64,000 nucleotides of DNA, taken from Lentzea pudingi (GTDB lineage: Bacteria > Actinomycetota > Actinomycetes > Mycobacteriales > Pseudonocardiaceae). Every line of letters begins with the position of its first letter. The stretch's first letter is position 1. Shown in pieces: positions 50,669 to 59,817 of this stretch. Location: contig NZ_BMNC01000006.1 in NCBI RefSeq assembly GCF_014646255.1, positions 558,857 through 622,856 of the forward strand, read 5' to 3'. Under the pieces are notes generated by a model. The model was not told the origin of the DNA and made no database searches. It saw only the letters and a program-made list of their open reading frames with translations. The translations under genes were made by a program, and so were the position numbers.

Positions 50669-52132
50669 GTGACGACAGCGGAAGACAGGCTCAAGGATCT
50701 CGGCTACACCTCGGAGTTCAAGCGGGACATGAGTCCCTGGGCGAACTTCTCGCTGGGCTTCACCTACCTCTCCCCCGTGGTCAGCACGTACACGCTGTTC
50801 GGCGTCGCGCTCGCCCTGGGCGGCCCGCCGATGATCTGGAGCTTCGTCGTCGCGGGCATCGGCCAGTTCCTGGTCGCGCTCATCTTCGGCGAACTCGTGG
50901 CGCAATACCCGGTGGCAGGCGGCGTGTACCCCTGGGCGCGCCGCCTGTGGGGCAAGCGCTGGGCGTGGATGACCGGCTGGGTGTACATGATCGCCCTGCT
51001 GGTCACGATCGCGTCCGTCAGTTACGGCGCGGGTCCTTACCTGGCAACGCTTCTGGGCTACACGGCCAACGTCGGCAACACGGTGCTGTGCGCGATCGCG
51101 ATCATCGTGGTCTCGACGCTCATCAACTACGCCGGCACGAAGGTGCTGAGCTGGGCCGCGATCTTCGGGTTCGCCGCGGAGATCGTCGGCGCGCTCGTGG
51201 TCGGCATCTGGCTGCTCGTCGACAACCGGGTGCACGGTCTGGGCGTGCTGTTCGACAGCTTCGGCGCGCAGGGCTCCGGCAGCTACCTGCCCGCGTTCTT
51301 CGCGGCGGGCATCATCGGTCTCTACCAGTACTACGGCTTCGAGGCGTGCGGTGACACCGCGGAAGAGGTCAAGGACCCCGGCCGCGTCATCCCGAAGGCC
51401 ATGCGCCGCACCATCTACATCGGCGGCGCGGCGGCCACGTTCGCGTGCCTGTCGCTGCTGCTCGCGGTGCCGGACTTCGGCAAGGTCATCTCCGGTGAGG
51501 ACGCCGACCCGGTCACGAACATCCTGACCAACGCGTTCGGCCCGGTCGGCTACAAGATCGTGATCGGCGTCGTGCTGATCTCGTTCCTGTCCTGCACGAT
51601 GTCGCTGCAGGCAGCGGCATCGCGCCTGACGTACTCCTACGCCCGCGACAAGATGGTGTTCGGGCACAGGGCACTCGCGAAGTTCAACAAGAAGCGCCAC
51701 ATCCCACCGTACGCGCTGGCGCTGGCCGGCATCATCCCGGCGGTCATCGTGGTCGCGTCGATGCTGTCCACGAACGCGCTGGACAAGATCGTGTCGTTCG
51801 CGACGCTCGGCATCTACCTGGGCTTCCAGATGGTCGTGTTCGCGGCGCTGCGGGCGAGGCTCAAGGGCTGGACGCCGTCGGGCGAGTTCACGCTCGGCCG
51901 GTGGGGCCTGGTCGTCAACGTGCTGGCGCTCGCGTACGGCGTCGCGGCGATGGTGAACATGGTGTGGCCGCGCACCCCGGACGCGCCCTGGTACGACAAC
52001 TACGTCGTGATCCTCAGCGGCACGCTCGTGGTCGGCATCGGCCTGGTCTACATGCTGATCGCCAAGCCGTTCGGCAACTCCGACGCGGCGGCGGGCGACG
52101 CGGTGCCGGACTCAGCCCTGCAGACGAAGTAG
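50669..52132 (+). CDS. APC-family amino acid/choline permease
   Basis: 487 residues, about 12 membrane helices. APC features: FSLGFTYLSPVVSTYTLFGV, AQYPVAGGVYPWARRLWG, FEACGDTAEEVKDPGRVIPK. Starts (GTG) on the base after the betA stop. Members with a GDTAEE motif include eukaryote-like choline/GABA permeases; with betA and betB it is the likely choline or betaine importer. Stop overlaps convergent pucR gene by 21 bp. Confidence 0.9.
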   Translation: MTTAEDRLKDLGYTSEFKRDMSPWANFSLGFTYLSPVVSTYTLFGVALALGGPPMIWSFVVAGIGQFLVALIFGELVAQYPVAGGVYPWARRLWGKRWAWMTGWVYMIALLVTIASVSYGAGPYLATLLGYTANVGNTVLCAIAIIVVSTLINYAGTKVLSWAAIFGFAAEIVGALVVGIWLLVDNRVHGLGVLFDSFGAQGSGSYLPAFFAAGIIGLYQYYGFEACGDTAEEVKDPGRVIPKAMRRTIYIGGAAATFACLSLLLAVPDFGKVISGEDADPVTNILTNAFGPVGYKIVIGVVLISFLSCTMSLQAAASRLTYSYARDKMVFGHRALAKFNKKRHIPPYALALAGIIPAVIVVASMLSTNALDKIVSFATLGIYLGFQMVVFAALRARLKGWTPSGEFTLGRWGLVVNVLALAYGVAAMVNMVWPRTPDAPWYDNYVVILSGTLVVGIGLVYMLIAKPFGNSDAAAGDAVPDSALQTK

Positions 52133-53659
52133 CCGCAGGGCGAGCTGCACCTCCAGCACGCGGTCCGGCGACTGCCAGTCGCCGAGCAGCGACGAGACCC
52201 GGTCGAGCCGTTGCGTGACCGTGTTGACGTGGAGGTGCAGCTCCGCCTTGGCACGGCTCAGGTTCGCGCCGCAGCGGAAGTAGACCTCCAGCGTGTGCAC
52301 CAGTTCCGTGCCGCGCTCGGAGTCGTAGTCCAGCACCGGGCCGAGCACCGACCGCACATAGCCCGAGACGTCGGCCCGGTCGCCCAGCAGCACGCCGACG
52401 AACCCGAGGTCGTCCATCGTCGCGGCGTCCTTCTCGCGGCCCAGCTGCCGCAACGCCTTCAGGCACCGCCGGGCCTCCTCGTAGGCCGCCGCGATCGCCA
52501 CCGGTCCCGCGACCGGCCCGCACGCGCCCACCGTCGCGTCCAGCGCCTTCGCCACCTCGCGCGCCACGTGCGTGGACACCGAGGGCAACGCCAGCACGAC
52601 GTCCCGGCCGCGCGACCCGGCCAGTCCCCTGTGGACGGACGCGTAGTGCGTCGCCCCGGAAAGGTTCCCATCGGCGACCAGCACGACGTGCGGGTCGGAG
52701 AGCTCGACGCCCACCCGCCGTGCCCGCGCCAGCAGCCCGACCGCGTCCCGGCCGTCCAGGATGTCGGTGATCAGCTCACCGCGGACCTTGTTCTCCGCCT
52801 CGGCCACGGTTCGCCGCAGCAGCAACAACAACGCCGTGACCGCCGCCGACCGCTCGAACACCCGCCGGTCCGCGTCGGTCAGATCCGGGCGGCCCGCCAA
52901 CGCGATCCCGCCCAGCAGCTCCGATCCGGCCAGCACCGCGCACACCCACTCCCCGGAGAGCAGCACGGCACGTCCCGCGGCCCGCACGGCGGCGGGCGGC
53001 ACGGTGTCGAGCACCTCGACCGGTCCGCCGAGCAACTCCCCCACCGCGGCGGCGACCTCGGCCGAGGAACCACCGCGCAGCACCAGGTCCGTGAGCCGGT
53101 CGTGGGCCTCCTCGGCCCGTTTCATGGCCTCGTTGTGAGACTGGATCGTCGCGAACAACGACGCCGTGTCGATCGCGATGGCCGCGTGGTCGGCCAGCGA
53201 CTGCAGCAGCGCGACCTCCTCGGCGGGGAACTCGCGCGTGGTCCGGTCCGCCGCGTAGAGCACGCCGATGACCTTCGAGTCGAGCTTCAGCGGCACGCCC
53301 AGGATCGCCGTCAGGCCCTCGTCGTGCACCGCCGAGTCGATCGGGTTCGTGTGGTTGAACCGGGCGTCCCCGAAGTAGTCGGACGTCGCGTACGGGCGCG
53401 CGGTCTGCGCGACCAGCCCGCCGAGCCCCTCGCCGAGTCCGAGCCTGACCTTCTGGAACAACGGCGAGAACGACCCGTCCGTCACCCGCATGTAGGTGCC
53501 GGCCGGGTCGTTCATCGACAGGTAGGAGACGTCGGTGCCGAGCAGCGTCCGCGCTCGGCGCACGATCGAGCGGAGCACCGCGTCCGGGTCTCGCATGCCC
53601 GCGAGCTCGGACGCGGTCTCGAACAACGCCGCCAGTTCGGCCTCACGCCGTCGTGTCAC
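52112..53659 (-). CDS. GAF-PucR family transcriptional regulator
   Basis: 515 residues. N-terminal GAF domain (DAVLRSIVRRARTLLGTDVS; LAILGVPLKLDSKVIGVLYA), coiled linker, a CdaR-GGDEF-like middle, and a C-terminal PucR-type HTH: ELVHTLEVYFRCGANLSRAK, LHLHVNTVTQRLDRVSSLLG. Last of the hydroxybutyrate dehydrogenase-MHS-pucR operon; GTGA-type overlap with the transporter gene. May control its own operon or the convergent choline operon. Confidence 0.92.
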   Translation of the reverse strand: MTRRREAELAALFETASELAGMRDPDAVLRSIVRRARTLLGTDVSYLSMNDPAGTYMRVTDGSFSPLFQKVRLGLGEGLGGLVAQTARPYATSDYFGDARFNHTNPIDSAVHDEGLTAILGVPLKLDSKVIGVLYAADRTTREFPAEEVALLQSLADHAAIAIDTASLFATIQSHNEAMKRAEEAHDRLTDLVLRGGSSAEVAAAVGELLGGPVEVLDTVPPAAVRAAGRAVLLSGEWVCAVLAGSELLGGIALAGRPDLTDADRRVFERSAAVTALLLLLRRTVAEAENKVRGELITDILDGRDAVGLLARARRVGVELSDPHVVLVADGNLSGATHYASVHRGLAGSRGRDVVLALPSVSTHVAREVAKALDATVGACGPVAGPVAIAAAYEEARRCLKALRQLGREKDAATMDDLGFVGVLLGDRADVSGYVRSVLGPVLDYDSERGTELVHTLEVYFRCGANLSRAKAELHLHVNTVTQRLDRVSSLLGDWQSPDRVLEVQLALRLLRLQG

Positions 53660-54954
53660 ACGGTTACCCTGTCACGTTCCTCCAGATCCGCACCACGGGT
53701 CTCCCGGGCGAACGCGATCGCGACCACCGTGATCACGCAGGTGATCAGCACGTAGACGGCGATGGGGAACGAGGACTTGTACGCCTGCAGCAACGCGGTC
53801 GCGATGAGCGGGGCCAGCGCGCCGGCCACGATCGACGCGAGCTGGTAGCCGACCGACGCACCCGAGTAGCGGACCCGTGTTCCGAACAGCTCCGAGAAGA
53901 ACGCGGCCTGCGGGCCGTACATCGCGCCGTGCAGCACCAGTCCGACCGTCGTCGCCACCGTGATCAGGACGGGGTCGCGGGTGTCGAGCAACGCGAAGAA
54001 CGCGAAGATCCACGCGGCCATGCCGACCGCGCCGACGAGGTAGATCGACCGCCGCCCGAACCTGTCCGAGAGATGACCCCACACCGGGATCGTGATCAGG
54101 TGCACCGCCGACGCGATCAGCACGGCGTTGAGCCCCACCGACTTCGACAGCCCGAGCCCGGTCACGACGTAGACCAGGATGAACGCCGTGATCACGTAGT
54201 ACGACACGTTCTCGGCGAACCGCGCGCCCATCGCGATCAGGACCTCGCGCCAGTTGTGCTTGAGCAGCAGCAATGCGGGCGCCTTCTCCGGCTCGGAACC
54301 CTTCTCCTTGGCCGCCTTCTCCTGCGCCGCCAGGAAGATGGGCGACTCGGACACCGACAGCCTGATCCACAGCCCGATCACCACGAGGACGCCGGAGAGC
54401 AGGAACGGGACCCGCCAGCCCCACGCGAGGAAGGCCTCGTCCGACTGCACCGCCGCGAGCACCGCCAGCACACCGGTCGCGAGCAGGTTCCCGCACGGCA
54501 CACCGGCCTGCGGCCACGAGGCCCAGAACCCGCGCCGCTTCGGGTCACCGTGCTCCGACACGATCAGCACGGCACCGCCCCACTCGCCACCGAGCGCGAA
54601 GCCCTGCACGAGCCGCAGCAACGTCAGCAGCACCGGTGCCAGCACACCCACCGACGCGTACGTCGGCAGCACGCCCATCAGCATCGTCGCGCCACCCATC
54701 AGCAGCAACGACAGCACCAGCAACTTCTTGCGGCCCAGGCGATCCCCGTAGTGGCCGAAGACGAGGCCACCCAGCGGCCGTGCCAGGAAGCCGATCGCGT
54801 ACGTGGTGAACGCGAGCAGCGTGCCCGTCAGCGGGTCCGCGGTGGGGAAGAACAGCTTGTTGAACACCAGGGCGGCTGCCGAGCCGTAGAGGAAGAAGTC
54901 GTACCACTCGACAGTTGTCCCGATGAGCGAAGCGCCTACCACTTTTTTGATCAT
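53656..54954 (-). CDS. MFS metabolite:H+ symporter (MHS family), second copy
   Basis: 432 residues from ATG 54954 with GAGGAG upstream (a longer frame from 55014 overlaps the dehydrogenase). MHS features: GASLIGTTVEWYDFFLYGSA, FGHYGDRLGRKKLLVLSL, RLVQGFALGGEWGGAVLI, HLSDRFGRRS. Possible substrates are betaine, proline or 3-hydroxybutyrate; the dehydrogenase gene upstream by 10 bp favours an organic acid. Confidence 0.9.
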   Translation of the reverse strand: MIKKVVGASLIGTTVEWYDFFLYGSAAALVFNKLFFPTADPLTGTLLAFTTYAIGFLARPLGGLVFGHYGDRLGRKKLLVLSLLLMGGATMLMGVLPTYASVGVLAPVLLTLLRLVQGFALGGEWGGAVLIVSEHGDPKRRGFWASWPQAGVPCGNLLATGVLAVLAAVQSDEAFLAWGWRVPFLLSGVLVVIGLWIRLSVSESPIFLAAQEKAAKEKGSEPEKAPALLLLKHNWREVLIAMGARFAENVSYYVITAFILVYVVTGLGLSKSVGLNAVLIASAVHLITIPVWGHLSDRFGRRSIYLVGAVGMAAWIFAFFALLDTRDPVLITVATTVGLVLHGAMYGPQAAFFSELFGTRVRYSGASVGYQLASIVAGALAPLIATALLQAYKSSFPIAVYVLITCVITVVAIAFARETRGADLEERDRVTV

Positions 54955-54964
54955 CGACAACTCC

Positions 54965-55696
54965 TCATTGAGCTGACCAGCCGCCATCGACGGCCAACGA
55001 CGTACCGGTGACAAAACTGCTGCCGCACAACCACAGCACGGCGTCGGCGACCTCGGAGGGTTCGATCAGCCGCTTCACCGCGCTGCGCTGCAGGAAGATC
55101 TGGGACGAGACGTCGTCCTCGGAGATGCCGTGCAGGCGCGCCTGATCGGCGATCTGCTTCTCCACCAACGGGGTCCGCACGTATCCGGGCGCCACGCAGT
55201 TCGACGTCACGCCGTGCGGAGCGCCTTCGAGAGCAGCGACCTTGGAGAACCCCTCGAGGCCGTGCTTCGCGGCGACATAAGCGGATTTGAACGCGGACGC
55301 GCGCAGTCCGTGCACGCTGGAGATGTGGATCAGCCGGCCCCAGCCGCGGTCGTACATGTGCGGCAGGACGTGCTGGGTGAGCCGGAACGCCGCCCCCAGC
55401 ATCAGCTCGACCATCGCCGAGAAGCGCTCGGCGGGGAACTCGTGGATGGGCGCGACGTGCTGCACGCCGGCGTTGTTGACCAGGACGTCGATCTCGTCGG
55501 GCAGCGCGGCCACGGAACCGGTCAGGTCGACCACGTGACCGACACCACCAAGCTCCTCCGCGAGAGGGAGTACCTGGGGGTCGCGGTCGACCAGGTGGAC
55601 CTTCGCGCCCTCGGCGGCCAGTGCGCGGGCGCAGGCCAGGCCGATACCGCTCGCGGCTCCGGTGACCAGCGCGCTGTGACCCGTGACACTCGACAT
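54965..55696 (-). CDS. 3-hydroxybutyrate dehydrogenase-type SDR
   Basis: 243 residues. SDR motifs VTGAASGIG, NNAGV-QHVAPIHEFP, Ser in HISSVHGL, YVAAKHGLEGFSKVAALE and VTGTSLAVDGGWSAQ. The QHVAPIEEFP-like and YVAAKHG patterns are those of D-beta-hydroxybutyrate dehydrogenases (BdhA). Converts 3-hydroxybutyrate to acetoacetate with NAD+. First gene of the operon. Confidence 0.88.
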   Translation of the reverse strand: MSSVTGHSALVTGAASGIGLACARALAAEGAKVHLVDRDPQVLPLAEELGGVGHVVDLTGSVAALPDEIDVLVNNAGVQHVAPIHEFPAERFSAMVELMLGAAFRLTQHVLPHMYDRGWGRLIHISSVHGLRASAFKSAYVAAKHGLEGFSKVAALEGAPHGVTSNCVAPGYVRTPLVEKQIADQARLHGISEDDVSSQIFLQRSAVKRLIEPSEVADAVLWLCGSSFVTGTSLAVDGGWSAQ

Positions 55697-55879
55697 AGCC
55701 GGAAACGGTAGGCGTCACACGGCGTCATCGACATGTGGTGCACCCATATAACGCCTGGTCACAAGATGGCTTTAGCCAACATTTAGCGTCTCTGAGGCAT
55801 ATCTGGCAAGAAGACCGGGTATAGAGGCGTAAGCTCCCGTCACCTGAACGGGGGAAGATCCGTACGAGGGGGATGCACG

Positions 55880-55987
55880 ATGTCCACGACGCCTATTTAC
55901 GACGACCTCCTGCGCGAGCTCGAAGGCATCGCACAGGAGGCCGGTCCGACCGCTTCGGAGCCCACGCCCGAACCGGTCAAGTCGTAA
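55880..55987 (+). CDS. 35-residue small protein
   Basis: ATG 55880 with GAGGGGG at good spacing; MSTTPIYDDLLRELEGIAQE, then a Pro/Glu/Thr tail ending PVKS. Ends 3 bp before the LCP stop (convergent). An upstream TATAGA at 55820 could be its -10. Too short for domain assignment; the clean ribosome site and PIYDxL start suggest a genuine actinomycete small protein. Confidence 0.55.
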   Translation: MSTTPIYDDLLRELEGIAQEAGPTASEPTPEPVKS

Positions 55988-55990
55988 GAA

Positions 55991-57007
55991 CTACTTCGGA
56001 GGGGCGATCAGCTCGGCCGGCACCGGCTCGTCCTTGCTGATCAGGTCGAACAGCTGCGACGCCTTCTCCTTGTTCCACTGCACGACCGACTGGCCGCCGA
56101 TCGTCGGGGTCCCCCCGACCGGCACGGTCCCGCTCGCCGCGCCGCTCATGTTGAGCGCGACGCTCAGCAGGTGCCACAGGTGGTCGTCCTGGTTGACGGA
56201 CACCGAACCGGAGGCCGCGTTCATCAGGGGGATGGCGCGGAACGGGTTCGCGAGCGTCGCCGGGCTCTTCACCTTCTCGAAGAGCGCGTTGAGGAACTGG
56301 CGCTGGTTCTGCACGCGCTGCAGGTCGGCCGTCGCGAACGCGCGGGTGCGCACGAACCCGAGCGCCTGCGGTCCGTCGAGCTCCTGGCAGCCCGCGGGCA
56401 GGTCGATGCCGGCCAGCGGGTCCTTGATCGGCTGGTCGAGGCAGATGTCCACGCCGCCGACCGCGTCGACCATGTCGGAGAACCCGCCGAAGCCGATCTC
56501 CATGTAGTGGTCGATCCGCACACCGGTCGCGCCCTCGACGGTCTGCACGAGCATCTGCGGGCCACCGAACGCGTACGCCGCGTTGACCTTGTTGCGGCCG
56601 TTCCCCGGGATCGCGACGTAGGAGTCGCGCGGGATCGACAGCAGCACCGGCTTGGCCGCGCTGTTGTCCGGCAGGTGCAGCATCATGATGGTGTCGGTGC
56701 GCCGTCCCGCCGCGTCACCGGTGGCCAGCGCGTCCCTCTGCTCCTGCGTCAGGCCGTCCCGCGCGTCCGATCCGACGAGCAGCCACGTGGTGCCCGGTGT
56801 CTCGGCGGGCCGGCCCTCGTAGTCGGGCAGCGCGTTGATCCGCGTCAGCGTCGAGTCGACGTAGAACCCGAATCCGACGGTGCCCAGAACCAGGACGAGC
56901 AGCAGCACCAAGATGACGCGTCCAGGACGCCTCTTCTTCTTCATCGGCCGCTGCGGCGGCATGGGACGCCGCGGCTGCTGGTAGCCGTGGTGATACCCAG
57001 CGCTCAT
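55991..57007 (-). CDS. LCP (LytR-CpsA-Psr) family cell-wall ligase
   Basis: 338 residues. Pro/Arg/Lys-rich cytosolic start (PMPPQRPMKKKRRPGR), one membrane helix (31-50), then the LCP domain: LLVGSDARDGLTQEQRD, RTDTIMMLHLPDN, LLSIPRDSYVAIPG, KVNAAYAFGGPQMLVQTVE, GGVDICLDQPIKDPLAG and FVRTRAF. The conserved Asp/Arg residues for pyrophosphate-lipid binding are present. Attaches teichoic acid-like or arabinogalactan-like polymers to peptidoglycan. Monocistronic. Confidence 0.93.
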   Translation of the reverse strand: MSAGYHHGYQQPRRPMPPQRPMKKKRRPGRVILVLLLVLVLGTVGFGFYVDSTLTRINALPDYEGRPAETPGTTWLLVGSDARDGLTQEQRDALATGDAAGRRTDTIMMLHLPDNSAAKPVLLSIPRDSYVAIPGNGRNKVNAAYAFGGPQMLVQTVEGATGVRIDHYMEIGFGGFSDMVDAVGGVDICLDQPIKDPLAGIDLPAGCQELDGPQALGFVRTRAFATADLQRVQNQRQFLNALFEKVKSPATLANPFRAIPLMNAASGSVSVNQDDHLWHLLSVALNMSGAASGTVPVGGTPTIGGQSVVQWNKEKASQLFDLISKDEPVPAELIAPPK

Positions 57008-57083
57008 GTGTCGCCAACCCCGATCGCTTTAGTTCCGCTTTGCAACTAGGGACGTCGTTCGTCCCTCCAGGTTGCGAGGAAAC

Positions 57084-57470
57084 CTACCTGGGTGGCAGCA
57101 CCAACGCCTCGAACAGGCGGTCTGCCTCGGCCGACGGGTCGTCGGTCCAGCCCGTGTGGGTCGGCGAGGTCTGCACGATCGTGCTGCGCGGCGCGGTCAG
57201 CCAGCGGAACCGCTGCCCGATCGTCGTCCGGCTGACCGGCCCGGCCGCCGCGCTGCCGTCGCACGAGTTCGTCAGGTGCGCCAGCGACGACTCGAGCACC
57301 TCGACGTCGAGGTGCGGGTCCAGCACCCGCAGCCGGTCACCGTCCACAAAGGTCTTGGCACACAGGAAGTCCAGTGGCGCGCAGTAGACGAGGACGCCGA
57401 CGTTCATGAACTCGCCCCGCTCCTGCCGCGGCACCGCGCGCAGCAGCGCGTACTCAAACACGTGCGGCAC
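57084..57470 (-). CDS. DUF3037 protein paired with a HipA-like kinase
   Basis: 128 residues: VFEYALLRAVPRQERGEFMN, then VGVLVYCAPLDFLCAK and LDPHLDVEVLESSLAHL. The opening ExxNVGVxVY pattern is diagnostic of DUF3037. It overlaps the HipA-like gene by 17 bp. This pair is widespread in bacteria, with unknown function; toxin-antitoxin or phage-defence roles are guesses. Confidence 0.88.
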   Translation of the reverse strand: MPHVFEYALLRAVPRQERGEFMNVGVLVYCAPLDFLCAKTFVDGDRLRVLDPHLDVEVLESSLAHLTNSCDGSAAAGPVSRTTIGQRFRWLTAPRSTIVQTSPTHTGWTDDPSAEADRLFEALVLPPR

Positions 57471-58233
57471 GCGCGGCCTCCAGCGAGTCGACCCAGCCGC
57501 GGTTCCGCAGGCGGTAGGTGAAGAAGTCCTTGTAACGCTGGCGAAGTTCCACCGGATCGCCTTCGAGCCACTCGTCGGGCACCAGCGCGAGCACCTCGTC
57601 GAGCACCTCCGGCGTGACCTTAGCGGCCAGCTCGGCGTCCACTTCGGACAGCGTACCCGCGTTGGGCAGCATCGCGTGGTCCGACGAGTCGTAGCGATAT
57701 TCCTTGGTGGCCGGGCGTTCCTCGCTCCACGAGTAGTGGAAGTACAGCGCGGCGCCGTGGTCGATCAGCCACGGTTCGCGGTGCCACAGCAGCATGTTCG
57801 GGTTGCGCCAGCTGCGGTCGACGTTGAGCACCAGCGCGTCGAACCACAGCAGCCGCGTCGCGAGCTCGGTGCCGGGGTCGCGCACGACCGGGTTGAAGTC
57901 GAACGAGCCGGGCAGGTAGTCGAGTCCGAGGTTGAGGCCGCCGCTCGCGCGCAGCAGCTCCTGGACCTCCTGGTCGGGTTCCGCGCGGGCCAGCTCCGGG
58001 TCGAGGCGCACCAGGACGATCTCCGGTATCCGGAAGCCCAGCCGCCGCGCGAGCTCGCCGACGACGATCTCGGCGACCAAAACCTTCACGCCCTGCCCGG
58101 CGCCGCGGAACTTCACCACGTACATACCCAGGTCGTCGGCCTCGACCAGTCCCGGCATCGACCCGCCCTCGCGGAACGGGGTGACGTACCGGGTGGCCGT
58201 GACCTCCCTCAGAGAACTCCCTGCCACATTCAC
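57454..58233 (-). CDS. HipA-like kinase
   Basis: 259 residues. YVVKFRGAGQGVKVLVAEIV holds the ATP-binding Lys, followed by GELARRLGFRIPEIVLVRLD; catalytic loop FDALVLNVDRSWRNPNMLLW and metal-binding LIDHGAALYFHYSW. HipA family, but lacks the HipA_N domain and a HipB partner. Old annotations call it an aminotransferase. First gene of the pair with DUF3037. Confidence 0.88.
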   Translation of the reverse strand: MNVAGSSLREVTATRYVTPFREGGSMPGLVEADDLGMYVVKFRGAGQGVKVLVAEIVVGELARRLGFRIPEIVLVRLDPELARAEPDQEVQELLRASGGLNLGLDYLPGSFDFNPVVRDPGTELATRLLWFDALVLNVDRSWRNPNMLLWHREPWLIDHGAALYFHYSWSEERPATKEYRYDSSDHAMLPNAGTLSEVDAELAAKVTPEVLDEVLALVPDEWLEGDPVELRQRYKDFFTYRLRNRGWVDSLEAARAARV

Positions 58234-58284
58234 TGGCGCATGATCACACGAACGCCCGCCCGAAGCCGAGCCGAATACGGGCTG

Positions 58285-58558
58285 CTAGGAGGCCAGCGCC
58301 GCGAAGTAGGCGGCCTGACCTGCCTTGTTCGGGTGGCAGGAGTCGGCGGTCGGGCTGACCAGCCCGTGGATCCACGGCTCGTCCGCGCACACGCCGTGGT
58401 CCGCAAACGCTTCCCTCACGTCCACGTGGCGCGCACCGGCGCGTTCGGCCGACGTAGGAACCGGCGCCCGCACCGGACGCGTAGGAGTCGCCGAGTGCGA
58501 CGTACTCCGGCGCGATCGGTACGGGTGCCAGCAAAGCGACAGCGAGTACTCCGGCCAT
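58285..58558 (-). pseudogene. SGNH/GDSL hydrolase remnant with internal deletion and frameshift
   Basis: From ATG 58558 comes a signal-peptide-like start (MAGVLAVALLAPVPIAPEY), then block I VALGDSYASGAGAGS. After about 36 codons the frame changes, and a second frame ending at 58285 reads DVREAFADHGVCADEPWIHG and then DSCHPNKAGQAAYFAALAS, the block V (DxxHPN) end of the same family. Complete proteins have about 260 residues; about 170 codons are missing. The rest of 58234-58606 holds nothing else I can support. Confidence 0.85.
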
Positions 58559-58606
58559 CAGACTCAGACAGCCGGAGTACCACTGTGGACGGTCGAGCTG
58601 ATGGGG

Positions 58607-59719
58607 TCAACCCAGTCGGGTGGGCAGCACGCAGACCGGGATCGCGGTCTGCAGGGCCGTGCCGGACGGGGTCAGCCCGCCCGTGGCCTTGTCGACCTTG
58701 AACGACGTGACGTTGTTCGAGTTCTGGTTGGCCGCGAACAGCAACGACCCGGTCGGGTCGAACGTGATGTGCCGCGGGTACTTGCCGCCGACCGCCGTGG
58801 TGCCGGCCAGGGTGAGCCCGGTGGCGCCGACCGTGAAGTGCGCGATGCTGTCGTGCCCGCGGTTCGACAGGTAGACGTGCTTGCCGTCGGCGGAGACCAG
58901 CACCTCGGCCGGGTAGTTCGTCGGACTACCAGACGGCACGGTCTTGAGCACTTGACCCGGTGTGAGGGTCCCGTTCGCGTAGGAGCAGGTCACGATGGTC
59001 GAGTCCAGCTCGTTCGCGACGTACGCGGTCTTGCCGTCCGGGTGGAACGCGATGTGCCGTGGTCCGGCGCCCGGCTTGACCTTCGCCTGCGAGACCTGGG
59101 TGAGCTTCCCGCCGGTGAACGAGTAGACGAACACGGAGTCCGCGCCCAAGTCGACGGCGGCGGCGTACTTGCCGGCCGGGTCGAACACGATGTGGTGGGC
59201 GTGCGGGCCCTCCTGGCGTTCCTTGTTCGGCCCGGACCCCTTGTGCTGCACCTTCTGTGTGCGCGCGCCGAGGCTGCCGTCCGCGTTCACCGGGAAGACG
59301 CTGAGCGAGCCGGACGAGTAGTCCGCCGTGATCAGGTACTTCCCGGACGGGTCGAGCGTCAGGTGGCACGGGTCGGCGCCACCGGTCGCCTGCTTGTTGA
59401 TCACTTTCAGCGTGACCGCGTTGATCGCGGTGACCTCGCCCTTGGTGTTCTCGTTGACGGCGTAGAGGAACCTGCCGTCCCGCGACTCGATCACGAACGA
59501 CGGGTTGACCACGCCGGTGATCACGCCTGTGGTCCTGAGCTGCCCGGACACGGAGTCGTAGGTGCCGATGCCGATGCCCTTGGCACCGCCGCTCCACGTC
59601 GTGTAGGCACCGAAGAACACTCTCCGGGTGGCGGCGGCCGCCTCAGCGGTTCCTCCGGTCATCAGCAGTCCAGCTCCTACGCCCATGGCTCCGAGAAAAC
59701 GTCGCCGGTCCACAACCAC
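58607..59719 (-). CDS. Lactonase-fold beta-propeller protein with Tat signal
   Basis: 370 residues from GTG 59719 (GGAGG seven bases upstream). Twin-arginine signal VVDRRRFLGAMGVGAGLL, then a seven-bladed propeller of the 6-phosphogluconolactonase (YbhE) family: NPSFVIESRDGRFLYAVNEN, DPCHLTLDPSGKYLITADYS, EGPHAHHIVFDPAGKYAAAV, GPRHIAFHPDGKTAYVANEL, GKYPRHITFDPTGSLLFAAN. Because it is exported, the substrate is unlikely to be 6-phosphogluconolactone. Monocistronic. Confidence 0.9.
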   Translation of the reverse strand: MVVDRRRFLGAMGVGAGLLMTGGTAEAAAATRRVFFGAYTTWSGGAKGIGIGTYDSVSGQLRTTGVITGVVNPSFVIESRDGRFLYAVNENTKGEVTAINAVTLKVINKQATGGADPCHLTLDPSGKYLITADYSSGSLSVFPVNADGSLGARTQKVQHKGSGPNKERQEGPHAHHIVFDPAGKYAAAVDLGADSVFVYSFTGGKLTQVSQAKVKPGAGPRHIAFHPDGKTAYVANELDSTIVTCSYANGTLTPGQVLKTVPSGSPTNYPAEVLVSADGKHVYLSNRGHDSIAHFTVGATGLTLAGTTAVGGKYPRHITFDPTGSLLFAANQNSNNVTSFKVDKATGGLTPSGTALQTAIPVCVLPTRLG

Positions 59720-59787
59720 GTCCGCACCTCCGGTAAGACTTTGCGGCGGCGGCGTAGCCCACACTGGCCTAGACCATCACGGCCAGG

Positions 59788-59817
59788 CAATAGGCGCAAT
59801 CAAGATTGCACCTATTG
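59788..59817 (-). terminator. Hairpin overlapping the ppk2 stop codon
   Basis: 14-bp arms CAATAGGCGCAATC and GATTGCACCTATTG (one wobble) with a 2-nt loop; the right arm includes the stop codon of ppk2 (59812-59814). Probable terminator, or an operator for the lactonase gene. Confidence 0.55.

Noticed and set aside
48827..51700. 957-codon open frame on the minus strand opposite betB-betA-permease
   Set aside because: Arg/Asp/Val/Gly-rich antisense translation of strongly supported genes; high GC removes stop codons. No domain.
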